From the NCBI GenBank assembly GCA_963800255.1, contig CAWDAK010000008.1, positions 186,001 through 250,000 of the forward strand: a stretch of DNA of 64,000 bases. The letters run 5' to 3'. The DNA is from DATFVA01 sp963800255. Its GTDB lineage: Bacteria > Bacteroidota > Ignavibacteria > Ignavibacteriales > Ignavibacteriaceae. Shown here one piece after another: positions 1 through 9,437 of the stretch. Each line of letters begins with the position of its first letter. Position 1 is the stretch's first letter. The notes beneath the pieces were generated by a model that saw only the letters and a list, made by a program, of their open reading frames with translations, ran no database searches and was not told where the DNA came from. Position numbers and translations under genes: made by a program.

Positions 1-1192
1 GAGGTTACCGGAATTATCCTGAAGAATTCCGAATACAAATTCATTTGGGAGTCCGTCTTTCTCGCGGTAATTCTTAAACTTTTTCGTTTTCCTGTCATAC
101 CTGCTTAGTCCTTTTGTTGTACCTACCCAGGCTGCATCGTCCTTATCTATGAATACCCGGATAACATTATTGTCAGCAAGACTGTAAGGATCAGCAGGAT
201 CATTTTTCAGTTGAACGTTCTTATGACTGATAGGGTCGAAAATATTAATACCTCCGCCAAACGTTCCGATCCAGAGTTTTCCCGATTTGTCAAATGCAAG
301 CGACCAGACCCTGTTGGAGCTTACAGAATTTGAATCGTTCTCATCATGCATATAGCGCACAAAATTTCCTGTAGCGGGATCAAGACGATTAAGTCCTCCA
401 TCATATGTACCGATCCACAAGAAGCCGTTTTTATCCTCGGCTAAAGCGTAAACCCTGTCATCAGAAAGAGAATTTATGCTGGCCGGGTTGTTTTTATAAT
501 ACCTGAATTTTGAGGTAGAAGGATCGAAGGCATCCAGTCCGTTTCTCAGGTTGCCAATCCATAAAGTACCAGATTTGTCCTCAAAGAGAGTTTGTATTGA
601 ATTGCTAGATATTCCGTTTTTAACTGAAGGATCGTAAAGAAACTTACTGAACTTTTTCTTTTTATACTCGAACCTGTTCAGTCCGCCTCTGGTTCCTATC
701 CAATAATCACCATTGGCAGAAGTACACAAGGAAAGTACAAAGTTATCACTCAGACTATTTTCATCGGAGGGATCATGTGTGAAATGGCTGAACACCTGGG
801 CCCCGGGGTTAAAATAATTTACTCCTCCGGCATTAGTTCCAATCCACATCATACCACTTCGATCTTCATAAACAGACAAAATATTATTATCATTAAGACT
901 CGTGGGATCAGCAGTATCATTTTTATAACTTATAAAGGTTTCATCAACGGGATTAAACCTGTTCAGTCCCCCGCTGGCGGTGCCTATCCATAAATTACGT
1001 CTGGAATCCTCGAAGATCGGCCAAACGTTATTATCTGAAAGACTGTTTGGATTACCGGGTTCGTTCCTGTAATGCAGAAAGGTTCCCGAATCCTCATCCA
1101 GTTTATCGAGTCCTCCAGCAGTTCCGACCCAAAGATTTCCTGTTTTGTCACGGTAAACAGAAAACACCTTATCATCGCTTAAACTTGATGGA
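1..1192 (-). CDS. two-component regulator propeller (reg_prop) protein, continuation after a frameshift, partial
   Basis: This is the continuation of the sensor gene that starts at 1732, in the -1-shifted frame; it runs off the left edge. The open frame reads a regular series of about 50-residue propeller blades, each with a core such as DKTGNLWVGTAGGLDKLD or DSRRNLWIGTASGGLNRF followed by a HDP/KNDPADPxSLSDNxV loop. This is the reg_prop (PF07494) pattern found in the periplasmic sensor half of hybrid histidine kinases and AraC/LuxR-type regulators. The kinase or DNA-binding part would lie beyond the window. I infer it is one gene with the next entry because the blade interrupted at about 1193 resumes exactly here if one T is removed on the minus strand. 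Confidence 0.75.
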
Positions 1193-1732
1193 TCAAGCAG
1201 GATCGTGCATGAATTCAATGGTTTTTCCTGTGGCGGAATCAAATCTCTTCAAACCGGTAGGGGAACCCTGTCCGCCAGTCCACTCAACGCCGGAAGGATC
1301 GATGCAAAGTGCGCCAAATGTGCTATACCTGATATGATGTAAGTTCAGACTATCTTTGGGAATTCTTAGGAATGATTCGGTACGAGGATTATATCTTTGA
1401 AAGCCGCCGCCCTGGTTCTCTATATAAAGTTTTTCTGATGCATCTTCATAGATTGAGAAAATAAAATTGTTAATAAGACTGGTTGTATCCGCGGGATCAT
1501 TTTTGAAAATTCTTAAATTATAACCGTCGTACCTGTTCAGTCCGTCCTGCGTACCGAACCACATAAAACCTTTTGAATCCTGGAATATGCAGGTGACAGA
1601 GCTTTGTGACAAGCCCTCTTCCACTGTAAGATGGTTAAAGGCAATATGATTCTGAGCTTTTACCGTCGAGAGGGACAAAAGCATAAGAACTGATACCACA
1701 GAACTAATTATTTTTATTCGGTAAATAAGCAT
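1193..1732 (-). CDS. two-component regulator propeller protein, N-terminal fragment up to a frameshift
   Basis: This 179-residue frame begins with a signal peptide (hydrophobic SVVSVLMLLSLS, then TVKAQ) and enters the first reg_prop blades (FNHLTVEEGLSQSSVTCIF, GFMWFGTQDGLNRYDGY), the normal start of periplasmic propeller sensors. It stops after HDPA at 1193. The expected continuation (DPSSLSDDKVF) is present in the neighbouring frame, so a single inserted base in a TT pair breaks the gene. The product should be an inner-membrane sensor with its propeller in the periplasm, but nothing here shows the ligand. Whether the gene is dead or the base is a sequencing error cannot be decided from the window. 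Confidence 0.8.
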   Translation of the reverse strand: MLIYRIKIISSVVSVLMLLSLSTVKAQNHIAFNHLTVEEGLSQSSVTCIFQDSKGFMWFGTQDGLNRYDGYNLRIFKNDPADTTSLINNFIFSIYEDASEKLYIENQGGGFQRYNPRTESFLRIPKDSLNLHHIRYSTFGALCIDPSGVEWTGGQGSPTGLKRFDSATGKTIEFMHDPA

Positions 1733-1790
1733 ACCTCAGAATGCAGGCTTCCATAAGCCTTCGAGTATTGAATAGTGTTTGAATAGACCA

Positions 1791-1818
1791 GTTCCCGAGC
1801 CTGCGGAGGCTCAGGAAC
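1791..1818 (-). terminator. GC-rich hairpin just after the giant T9SS gene
   Basis: The arms GTTCC.GAGCCT and AGGCTC.GGAAC form a near-perfect stem with a 4-nt loop, seven bases past the stop codon of the gene ending at 1825. No clear U-tract follows on the minus strand. It is therefore either a weak terminator or one of the palindromic intergenic repeats common in this group. Confidence 0.35.
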
Positions 1819-1824
1819 CATATT

Positions 1825-4800
1825 TTATTTAACCAAAAGCATCTTTTTTGTTGAGGTGAAAGTGCCTGCACTTAATTGGTAAATATACATACCACTGGCT
1901 AAATTTTGCGCATTCCAGAAAACAGAATGATAGCCGGCATCCATATCTTGATTTACCAAGGTAGTTACAAGCTCACCAAGAACACTAAATATTTTTATGG
2001 AAACATGATTTTTCTCAGACAATTGATAATTTATAGTAGTGGAGGGATTAAATGGATTCGGATAGTTTTGAAGCAGTGCCATCTTATCAGGAACTACAAG
2101 TTCAGTATTTAATTCATTCTGCGGAGCCCCAGACTCTTTTTCGAGGGAAGGATGAATAAAGTATACCTTGCAACTCCCACCCAAGCTAATATCCCCTGAA
2201 GCGAAAACATCACCAGTAATAATACAACTTGTGCCTGCTGTAAATTTTCCTAAAGGACAAAAGATTATCCCATTCCATTTGGTACTACCGCTCATGTTAA
2301 AATCACCGTGTGTTTCGAGATAAACATCTTCGGGATTTCCGTTTAGGACGTTTACCCTGAAACTAGTACCAACGTTAACATTTCCTGTTACATAGATACG
2401 AATCTTACCTTCACTTACATCCAGGTTTAATTTTGAGCTGCCATTCATTGAGAAGGAATCGAAATAATAATCACCTGTACTGAGATTTAAAGATTTAGAT
2501 GTACCCATATTTACAGTACCATATGACCCAGGACTAAGGGTACAGTTCGAGGTGATATTTTGGCCGCCTGAACTGAATTCTCTAATGGGTGGTAAGGTTA
2601 CCGGGTTATAAGTTTCGGGTGGAGCAGGCGAACCATTTTCTGTAATAGTACCGGATATTATTGTGCTATTACTCTTAAATAATAATCCGGCTGTTGTTAA
2701 ATCACCTTTTATCCTTACTGATGTACCCAGGGTAATATCTCCTGAAGCATCCAGATTACCATTTACCCTGGTGCTGCCGTTGAGATTAACGATATCACCT
2801 GACTTTACATTCCCGCCTATTAGGACGCTTGTACCCCCCTGCAATATTCCGCCGCTATTGACGTCGTCAGATATATGGGTGCTTCCTCCCAGGTTAACAC
2901 TTCCATTAAATTTAATATACTGACCGATTATGCTCGTTCCACCATTGAATGAACCAGCCCCTTCCACACCACCCTCAATATTAGCCGAACCACTAATACT
3001 GATATTTGCATTGCTGGCTACTGAGCCATCGTAGACACGAACACTAGTACCAAGATTTATATTCTGGTTTGAGAATAGTGCATATGGAGGGAATTCCGTT
3101 ACAGGTTCTTTGGGTTCTTCAGAAGTTGAAACAAAGCAGGAATGCTGTGTAGTAAGAAGATACTGACTGTTATTTACACTATCTCCGGGAACATTATCAG
3201 AAGCAATCACACTTATATCATAGTTTCCCTGCAGCACGGTATTAAGATCTATTGAGTAAAGACCATCTCCGGAAGGAGTCAGGAATCCAACCACTTTCTG
3301 TCCATCAGGTGAAGTAACCTGCACACTTACAATCGCATCATTAACGGGTTCACCAATAGTCTTTGTATGGTCTCCGAAGCTGCTGCTTTCACCTCCCTGC
3401 GTTATAGCTGCTTCAAGGTGGATATTAACCGGAACAGGATTTCCATTTTGATCACTTGTTAGTATATATCTCTCCTGGTCAGTTTTGAAGTCCAGCACAT
3501 AATCCGAACCATTAGCCATATAAACACGGATAGGTTCAGATCCGGCAGAAGGAGGCGTGTTTTCTATAAGAGCATAAGTCCATGCACCAATTCCCGGATT
3601 ATTTATTTTGAAATATTTATAGGGAGCCAGGGATCCCACGGTGTAACCATTGAAGAATTCGATATCATACCCGGCATTTGAAGCATTCAGATAATTATCC
3701 TGAGTAATGGCCTCAGCAGGCAAATTAGGTGGATTTGTAATAAATACTCCTGGTGGCAATAAAACAAGTGAATATTCACTTCCTCTCCAGGAAATTCCCA
3801 TATCAAGCGCAGCACCCTGCCAGGATAATCCGCCCTGCCAGGAAAGTCCTCCCTGCCAGGAGAGTCCGCCCTGCCAGGAAAGTCCGCCTTGCCAGGAAAG
3901 TCCACCCTGCCAGGAAAGTCCACCCTGCCAGGAAAGTCCACCCTGCCAGGAAAGTCCACCCTGCCATGATAAGCCGCTCTGAGTATTAAAAAAATCACTG
4001 TTTATATCATCAGATAAATAAGATATCTCCAACCCAAGCAGGCGAAGCCAGAGAATATTTACTGCTGTAGGTATTTCATCGGAGCCTGAGACAGCATAAT
4101 ACTCTCCATGAGTTTTATTTGCCAGGTAGCTCATAAGATCCTGCTGAGCAGTTAAACCTTCAAAACCAAGAGTGTATATTTTTATGGCCGGATCAACATT
4201 CAGATCTGTAATCAGCGTAAAAGGCATTATCTGTCCGGCGCTGTATAATATTATTACTTTTTTATTAGAAGATGAACCCTGAAACAATTGTTCAGCCGCG
4301 GTAATTCTATCGGCAAGGTTACCTGTCGTGTTTGGAGATAACTGGTTAACCTTCACTAATTTTGAAGCAAAATCATTTCCCAAAGGCTCAGAAACCGAAC
4401 CATTAATCCATCCGATTTTATCACCATTTCTTAATTTTGACAGAAGTTCAAGAGCAGAATTTTTAGAAGGAACGAATCCATTTAAGGCTTGTTGGGATGT
4501 AAATCCTTCTGTGCCGTCAAATACTAAGACTATGTCATAATAAACATCACTGAGATGACTGTAGATAAAATTTATTCCACCGATATCATAGGTGGTAACG
4601 TCTGACTGATTAGTATAGGATTGAGGATCTAAAAATCTCTTATTAGTTTCTCCCTTATTAATACGTCCATACATGGTAGCAGACTGATTGTTATTTTTCA
4701 AGTCGATGGTATAATTCAGATCTCCGGGATTATACATATCAGCCAAACCAGAATAATGCCCGGCTTCGTGAGTAGCAGCATTTTGAACATCCACCTTGTC

Positions 4801-7299
4801 AGGATCAGGATTGTTCGGATCAGGATTAGATACCCATGTGAAATGCTCACCCGTAGTAATCGAAATAGGATCACCATTAAAAGCCATGTCTACATCAGTC
4901 ATTTCACCGTTCAGTGCATTATATCTAACTCGCGTAAGAGCCAAAACGTTTGTCGGGGCCCCGGTAGAGTCTTCCCATGCTGCTGATGTTGGAAACCATA
5001 CTATGTTATTCACACCGTCGGCGCTGCCTCCCCATTTTTCAGAGCCAGGCAGAGTCTTCCGTGTATAGGATAATTGATCAAGGTTACTCCATGTATCGAA
5101 TCCGTTCTGAACTTCATCATCAAAACCTCTGGCGACAACAGATGGAGCCACCTGATAATCGCTTTTTCCTTCTTTCCAGTGCAGAGGTATTCCGGCAAGG
5201 GTAGTGTTTACTTTGTAGTGGTCACCTTCATCCAGTGATCTCACAAGTGATTCTGAAAATTCAGAAGTACTCATAGGTTCAGATAAATTATTTAATCTTG
5301 TTGCAGTTGCACTAACTACCTCACCTTCCTGCAACACAATGTCCTTCAGATTTGCCAGGAAATCTGCTTCTCCGGAAATATCCGTTGTTACTTCAATCTC
5401 ACCAAGATAATTTCTTCCTTCCTTATTGGTGCTTCCAGAATTAGAATAGAATTGTACCCTGTAGTTGAGAGCAGGCGTGCTGCTTAGGGTTCCCTGGATT
5501 GCAGTACCGCCCCGGATATCCGGCAAAGCAGTTTCATCCTGCCATGTATAAAAAGTATTAAGCGTAGGGTATGTCTGCGAGTCGTTTGCCAATGTATTTA
5601 GCCTGATACCCGGACCAACGTTATCATATATCGAATTGTAAAGCAGCGAATTATTGTTTCCGGATTCTACCCTGATACCGTCTCCATTATTAGTAACAAC
5701 TATGTTACTATCCAATTTGTTTTCACTTCCGTTTATGATTATACCGGTACCCGAATTACCTGATATAGTATTCTGAAAAAACACCCAGCCATCAGAAGCA
5801 CTAAGAGCAATACCGGAAGCTAAATTACCGTTTAAAGTATTACCTTTTAATATATTATTACTTGAGTTAATTGAGGATATGCCTCCTGAAGCATTAAAAG
5901 ATATATCATTATTAACAATTTGGTTGTTGTTTTCTCCATCTAAGGATATACCGAAACCAGCATTACTTTGGATATTATTGGTGCTTAGAACCCCAACCTG
6001 GTTATTATTGCCTCCCGTAATAAAAGATATACCATCTCCTGCAGGATTTGTAATCGTATTGCCATTAATGTTGTTTGATGCCGAACCGACGGTAATACCT
6101 GAGATAATGTTAGAATTGATATTATTGCCGCCATTACCCATCAAAGTAAGTCCTGGTCCCGAAGTGCTGCTGAGAAAAAGGCCTTGCACGGTGCTTACGC
6201 CCGCCGATATTTTTAGCCCTCCATAAATGCCCTGGGTTTGTATCAGAGGTGTCGCGCTATATCCCCTTTGAACCGTACCGTCAAGGATAATTCCCTCACT
6301 TATTTCGGGTAAAACAGAAGTAGGCTGCAGGTTTAGTAAACCATTAGTTAAGATATAGAAGTACACAGTCTGTATGCCGGGTAAAACATTAGCTTCCTGG
6401 ATGGCTGATCTCAAAGTAACCTTACCATTCCCGGCATCGGCTAGACCGTCGCCAGGGGACAAGTCAGGTAAATCCTGAGTAGAATTAACTACAAAAAAGG
6501 GAAGATGATCAGTATCTACAACATCCGTAATTCCATTTATTCTTAAATAATTCTTCTTTACAGAATAATCTTTTAAAACAGGGGTACCATAATAAGTAGT
6601 TATTTCAGTGAATGACCAACGTCCAAACAGATATGGCACAAGTGAAGATGGAATTGAGGAAGAAGGGTTACCATTACCATTGCAGCTGTTAAGTTCGTTT
6701 GAGCTTAATGCTTTTTTGAAAACTCTGACCTCGTCAATAAGCCCATGAAACGTATCATCCTGATAGCTGCCGATAAATAATCCAATTCCATTGGTAGAGC
6801 ACTGATTTAAGGATATGCTGCTTGAAGCAGCGAGGTTACCATTATAGTAAAGCTTCAGATGTGACCCGTCATAAGTTCCTGTTAACCGCATCCAGGTAAA
6901 AGCGGGTAATGATGGGAACGTATTCGCAGTACTTACAGGCATACTGTTCCCAACAGAAAAATAGGCGGTGCCATCCTGAATATACATCGCAAAAGAAGAA
7001 CCATCCTGAACAGCTCTTGTAATAACAGGCATCCGTTTCCCGGGGTTATCCCCCAGCAGGTAAACCCAGGTATCTACCGTTATTTTTTTGTTTGAGCTGG
7101 AATAATTGCTGTTAAAATAAGCGAATCCATCCTGGCTGGCATCCCCATTAACAGGTTGACCATCCAGTATCTTCAGTGAACCTGATGAACCATTAAACAT
7201 ATATGAATTATTGGTTTCATTCGCAAAAGATAAACCGCAGGCGGTTATAACTATCAACAAAGAAAGAAAAGCCCTGCTCGTATTGTAAAATCTTTTCAT
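1825..7299 (-). CDS. giant secreted multidomain T9SS protein (LamG / beta-helix / metzincin-like / vWA-like / GLSWQG repeat)
   Basis: This 1824-residue protein has a signal peptide, a LamG/concanavalin-like domain (about 30-225), a CSLREA-like segment with TLRSAIQEAN at about 294, and a right-handed beta-helix rich in NN and GI repeats (about 355-570). A metzincin-like domain follows, with HEAGHYSGLAD at 844-854 (HExxHxxGxxD) and a SATMYG Met-turn candidate shortly after. Next are a vWA-like domain (about 922-1095; its metal site starts DGTEG, so it is probably degenerate), nine GLSWQG hexapeptides (about 1108-1162), and a Gly/Asn/Ser-rich beta region recalling polymer-forming bactofilin-like repeats (about 1395-1735). 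A T9SS type A tail with QNYPNPFNPS starts near 1741 and ends KKMLLVK. It is probably exported across the outer membrane and attached to the surface. Peptidase activity is possible from the motif but unproven, and the substrate is unknown. The gene is 58 bp downstream of the small secreted protein ending at 7358 and may share its transcript. Confidence 0.85.
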   Translation of the reverse strand: MKRFYNTSRAFLSLLIVITACGLSFANETNNSYMFNGSSGSLKILDGQPVNGDASQDGFAYFNSNYSSSNKKITVDTWVYLLGDNPGKRMPVITRAVQDGSSFAMYIQDGTAYFSVGNSMPVSTANTFPSLPAFTWMRLTGTYDGSHLKLYYNGNLAASSSISLNQCSTNGIGLFIGSYQDDTFHGLIDEVRVFKKALSSNELNSCNGNGNPSSSIPSSLVPYLFGRWSFTEITTYYGTPVLKDYSVKKNYLRINGITDVVDTDHLPFFVVNSTQDLPDLSPGDGLADAGNGKVTLRSAIQEANVLPGIQTVYFYILTNGLLNLQPTSVLPEISEGIILDGTVQRGYSATPLIQTQGIYGGLKISAGVSTVQGLFLSSTSGPGLTLMGNGGNNINSNIISGITVGSASNNINGNTITNPAGDGISFITGGNNNQVGVLSTNNIQSNAGFGISLDGENNNQIVNNDISFNASGGISSINSSNNILKGNTLNGNLASGIALSASDGWVFFQNTISGNSGTGIIINGSENKLDSNIVVTNNGDGIRVESGNNNSLLYNSIYDNVGPGIRLNTLANDSQTYPTLNTFYTWQDETALPDIRGGTAIQGTLSSTPALNYRVQFYSNSGSTNKEGRNYLGEIEVTTDISGEADFLANLKDIVLQEGEVVSATATRLNNLSEPMSTSEFSESLVRSLDEGDHYKVNTTLAGIPLHWKEGKSDYQVAPSVVARGFDDEVQNGFDTWSNLDQLSYTRKTLPGSEKWGGSADGVNNIVWFPTSAAWEDSTGAPTNVLALTRVRYNALNGEMTDVDMAFNGDPISITTGEHFTWVSNPDPNNPDPDKVDVQNAATHEAGHYSGLADMYNPGDLNYTIDLKNNNQSATMYGRINKGETNKRFLDPQSYTNQSDVTTYDIGGINFIYSHLSDVYYDIVLVFDGTEGFTSQQALNGFVPSKNSALELLSKLRNGDKIGWINGSVSEPLGNDFASKLVKVNQLSPNTTGNLADRITAAEQLFQGSSSNKKVIILYSAGQIMPFTLITDLNVDPAIKIYTLGFEGLTAQQDLMSYLANKTHGEYYAVSGSDEIPTAVNILWLRLLGLEISYLSDDINSDFFNTQSGLSWQGGLSWQGGLSWQGGLSWQGGLSWQGGLSWQGGLSWQGGLSWQGGLSWQGAALDMGISWRGSEYSLVLLPPGVFITNPPNLPAEAITQDNYLNASNAGYDIEFFNGYTVGSLAPYKYFKINNPGIGAWTYALIENTPPSAGSEPIRVYMANGSDYVLDFKTDQERYILTSDQNGNPVPVNIHLEAAITQGGESSSFGDHTKTIGEPVNDAIVSVQVTSPDGQKVVGFLTPSGDGLYSIDLNTVLQGNYDISVIASDNVPGDSVNNSQYLLTTQHSCFVSTSEEPKEPVTEFPPYALFSNQNINLGTSVRVYDGSVASNANISISGSANIEGGVEGAGSFNGGTSIIGQYIKFNGSVNLGGSTHISDDVNSGGILQGGTSVLIGGNVKSGDIVNLNGSTRVNGNLDASGDITLGTSVRIKGDLTTAGLLFKSNSTIISGTITENGSPAPPETYNPVTLPPIREFSSGGQNITSNCTLSPGSYGTVNMGTSKSLNLSTGDYYFDSFSMNGSSKLNLDVSEGKIRIYVTGNVNVGTSFRVNVLNGNPEDVYLETHGDFNMSGSTKWNGIIFCPLGKFTAGTSCIITGDVFASGDISLGGSCKVYFIHPSLEKESGAPQNELNTELVVPDKMALLQNYPNPFNPSTTINYQLSEKNHVSIKIFSVLGELVTTLVNQDMDAGYHSVFWNAQNLASGMYIYQLSAGTFTSTKKMLLVK
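3815..3976 (-). repeat. nine tandem 18-bp repeats encoding GLSWQG
   Basis: Nine in-frame 18-bp units (plus-strand consensus CCCTGCCAGGAAAGTCCA) differ at only a few positions, mostly silent. They encode GLSWQG nine times, and a degenerate GISWRG follows in the protein. The units lie between the vWA-like domain and the next beta-rich region. Because the unit length is a multiple of three, copy-number change by slippage would keep the frame. Confidence 0.95.
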
Positions 7300-7357
7300 G
7301 TACTTCTCACAGTCTTAATTATTTAGTGAATGTTGTAATTCAAATAATTCGTCAATT

Positions 7358-7849
7358 TTATTGTGTTTTCAGATAGGCTTGAATCTCTTTTTTCAGCGAG
7401 GATATTTCCTTGTTATAGGAGGTAACAAGAGCTCCGTTTTTATCCCGGTACAAAGTTAATTTTCCATCTTCACCCCCGAGTACTTTATATTTCATATCTT
7501 TATCTCTTTTTACAAAAAGTAAAACTTCCTCTTGCTCACCAAACCTTGGCATATGCGAATACAATTCTCCAACTCCTCCAACCTCTCCGCCCGGGGTAAT
7601 GAGTGAGAGACTGTTTCCAGAAAAGCTACCCTTTAAGCATTCATCCTTCTGAATAACAACATTTGTAAATATGCGCGATTTATCCTTATTCCAGGAAGAG
7701 TTTTGCTTTATAACTTTTCCGGTTAAAATAACATCAGCTTTTATTGATAGAGATTTAATTTCGGGTGGGGATGCCTGTGGATAAATTTGGATCTGAGCGA
7801 AAAAGACAACGAAAACGGCAAAGACAAGCAAACTGTCTTTCAACTTCAT
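7358..7849 (-). CDS. small secreted protein of unknown function
   Basis: This 163-residue protein has a signal peptide (MKLKDSLLVFAVFVVFFAQ). The mature part reads SLSIKADVILTGKV, SSWNKDKSRIFTNVVIQ, ECLKG, TPGGEVGG and EEVLLFVKRD. I recognise the style (an ADVIVxGxV strand, a conserved GGxxGG loop, a GExVLLFL strand) as a small exported beta-rich family often found beside secreted metzincins, but I cannot name it. It sits 58 bp upstream of the giant protein with a metzincin motif, and the pairing may be functional. No catalytic residues are evident. The C-terminus is a short charged helix (SLKKEIQAYLKTQ). Confidence 0.75.
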   Translation of the reverse strand: MKLKDSLLVFAVFVVFFAQIQIYPQASPPEIKSLSIKADVILTGKVIKQNSSWNKDKSRIFTNVVIQKDECLKGSFSGNSLSLITPGGEVGGVGELYSHMPRFGEQEEVLLFVKRDKDMKYKVLGGEDGKLTLYRDKNGALVTSYNKEISSLKKEIQAYLKTQ

Positions 7850-8126
7850 AGTACGCCTCCTGAGGTAATAATTTGTTTAACCTAATCTATAACTATTGAT
7901 GAATCCTGTGTTAGGATTTTTCGTGCATAAATATGGATTTTAACAACACACTAAAAGAAAATGGACTGAGCACAGTACCAAAGCTCAATTAAATAGGGGG
8001 ATGGGTGAAATATTAGGTGAATTATTTGCAAAAAGCAATAGTTTTCAAGTATAAATCAAATTAAATAATTAACGCTTGTGATATTTGAGGAAGAGTGGAT
8101 CAAAATGATTCACCCTTCCTAATGGG

Positions 8127-8780
8127 TTACAACCTAAATGCGGCTGTGCTCGTCCAGTAGACTTTTTTCTTAGATGGGGTTCCGCCAATGAGGGCAGTAT
8201 ATAAAATTGGCTCCGGATCATTAGTAAGCAGTTTAATAGTACGCGGGTCAATTACGATTTCCAGGCTGTAAGACCCGCCCTGTGCGGGTTCAGATATCTC
8301 TTTGAAAAAGATACTGTTAGCACCTGACTCCTTTTCAAAATACAGATAAGCGAATAGCACGGCCGGGAAAGAAACATCCGAACCGGCAGGGCAATCGAAC
8401 AAAAGAGAAAGTTTATCATTTTCAATACTGGCCGAATTCAATATAAGAGGAAGTCCTTCCGGGGTAATTAAATTCCTTGTGGTCAATGAGCCTTCGCGTA
8501 CAAGTTTTGCATTATTCTTAATCAACCTCTGGTAGGAATTTGTGCCAGGCACCTTCGCATTTCTCCAGACCTCTTTAAGCTTCGGGACAGCATTAACCGA
8601 TTTTGCAAGTGCCACAGTTGCAGCGAAGTTATTCCTGGCTGTTTTCGCTTTAACCGATTTGCTCACCTTCTGTTTTAAGGGACGAGAATAGGTAATCTGC
8701 TTCCCATATCGTATTCTGAGAATATAAGCCCCGATCCTACCTTTTATTCCCCCCAAAATTGATGTTCTAACTTCAGCCAT
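8127..8780 (-). CDS. hypothetical protein, DUF6266-like organisation
   Basis: This 217-residue protein has no signal peptide. Its N-terminus (GGIKGRIGAYILRIRYGKQ, then SRPLKQKVSKSVKAKTARNNFA) is basic and recalls DUF6266-type proteins of Bacteroidota, which begin with a GxxGxxGxxV...YxRSRP segment. The C-terminal half is a predicted beta-sandwich (LLFDCPAGSD, AYLYFEKESG, YSLEIVIDP, YTALIGG). The role is unknown. It stands alone: about 280 bp of non-coding DNA separates it from 7849, and an 11-bp minisatellite lies in its upstream region, where its promoter would be expected. Confidence 0.65.
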   Translation of the reverse strand: MAEVRTSILGGIKGRIGAYILRIRYGKQITYSRPLKQKVSKSVKAKTARNNFAATVALAKSVNAVPKLKEVWRNAKVPGTNSYQRLIKNNAKLVREGSLTTRNLITPEGLPLILNSASIENDKLSLLFDCPAGSDVSFPAVLFAYLYFEKESGANSIFFKEISEPAQGGSYSLEIVIDPRTIKLLTNDPEPILYTALIGGTPSKKKVYWTSTAAFRL

Positions 8781-8835
8781 TATTTACTCCGTTTTTTAGT
8801 ACGCCGAAATATAATAAGCTTAATTCTGGAAGTCA

Positions 8836-8934
8836 AGCGTATGTGGAGCGTATGTGGAGCGTATGTAGAAGCGTATGTGAAGCGTATGAGGAGCGTATGT
8901 GAAGCGTATGGGGAGCGTATAAGGAGCGTATATG
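8836..8934 (+). repeat. 11-bp minisatellite, about nine copies
   Basis: Nine imperfect tandem copies of AGCGTATGTGG (10-12 bp) differ mainly in the last four bases. The tract lies 56-154 bp upstream of the 8127-8780 gene. Apparent ORFs through it (minus-strand S-P-Y-A-S-H-T repeats) are artefacts. Confidence 0.9.
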
Positions 8935-9121
8935 CTAGGTTCATTGGATGAACAAAAGTGGGAAAAATCCGGCTATTAAAGGACGCAAGCCTGGAGAGTT
9001 CTGGACCTATATGTCTCAATATGGGTCAAGTTTCAGACTCAAGAATTTTACGTTAATCCAGTTTCGGATTTACTTCGGGAAGGTAAAGAATTTTTACACA
9101 GAGGATGATCTTCTCAAGTAA

Positions 9122-9313
9122 GCAGCAGGTTCGGGTGGGAAGAGGCGAATTGAGGCGTATGAAACAACCTTCAGGATACTTGAATCAAACGATGAGCATT
9201 TTTACAATATCGAACTTTTCGGTTACCATTGGCCTCTCTACGGCATCGGGTTATCCGACGGAGCGCTGGAAAAACTTTACTCACTGAATGCCGAAAAGAT
9301 TCTACAGAAGTAG
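9122..9313 (+). pseudogene. C-terminal remnant of an amidohydrolase (TIM-barrel metal-dependent hydrolase)
   Basis: The frame reads AYETTFRILESNDEHFY, then GYHWPLYGIGLSDGALEKL and YSLNAEKILQK before a TAG stop. A C-terminal helix with N-A-x-x-I/L-L, preceded by GLxDxxLxKxY, is the usual end of amidohydrolase-2 family proteins. The catalytic His/Asp regions are absent. Upstream the frame is closed by TAA at 9119. Before that lies a 57-codon open stretch (ATG at 8948) in the same frame that I do not recognise and do not count as a gene. I read this as the tail of a deleted gene left next to the tRNA. Confidence 0.55.
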
Positions 9314-9344
9314 TACATTCTACCCCTGAACAGGGCGAAAAGGC

Positions 9345-9375
9345 TTGACAAAAAGCAGAATTGGTTTTATGTTTG
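9345..9375 (+). promoter_or_regulatory. promoter of tRNA-Asn
   Basis: TTGACA at 9345-9350 is followed 17 bp later by TATGTTTG at 9368-9375. This fits both a sigma-70-type -35/-10 pair and the Bacteroidota -7 element TAnnTTTG. It lies about 60 bp upstream of the tRNA, with a small AT-rich hairpin in the leader. Confidence 0.5.
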
Positions 9376-9437
9376 GATTCCTTTTTCAAAGGAATTGCAC
9401 GCCAAATTTTGTAAGAATTCCGGGAAACCGGAGAAAT

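Noticed and set aside
984..1175. Minus-strand ORF of 63 codons
   Set aside because: It is out of frame with the reg_prop blades that read through the same DNA.
3707..3982. Plus-strand cysteine-rich ORF with repeated CQESPP units
   Set aside because: It is the antisense reading of the GLSWQG hexapeptide repeat in the 1825-7299 gene, so it follows automatically from that repeat.
8836..8934. Possible CRISPR array
   Set aside because: The units are contiguous 11-bp repeats without spacers, and no cas gene is present. The same reasoning excludes the 18-bp repeat at 3815.
8780..9019. Minus-strand ORF with repeated S-P-Y-A-S-H-T-L motifs
   Set aside because: It is generated by the 11-bp minisatellite, and the unit length guarantees frame-shifted repetition.
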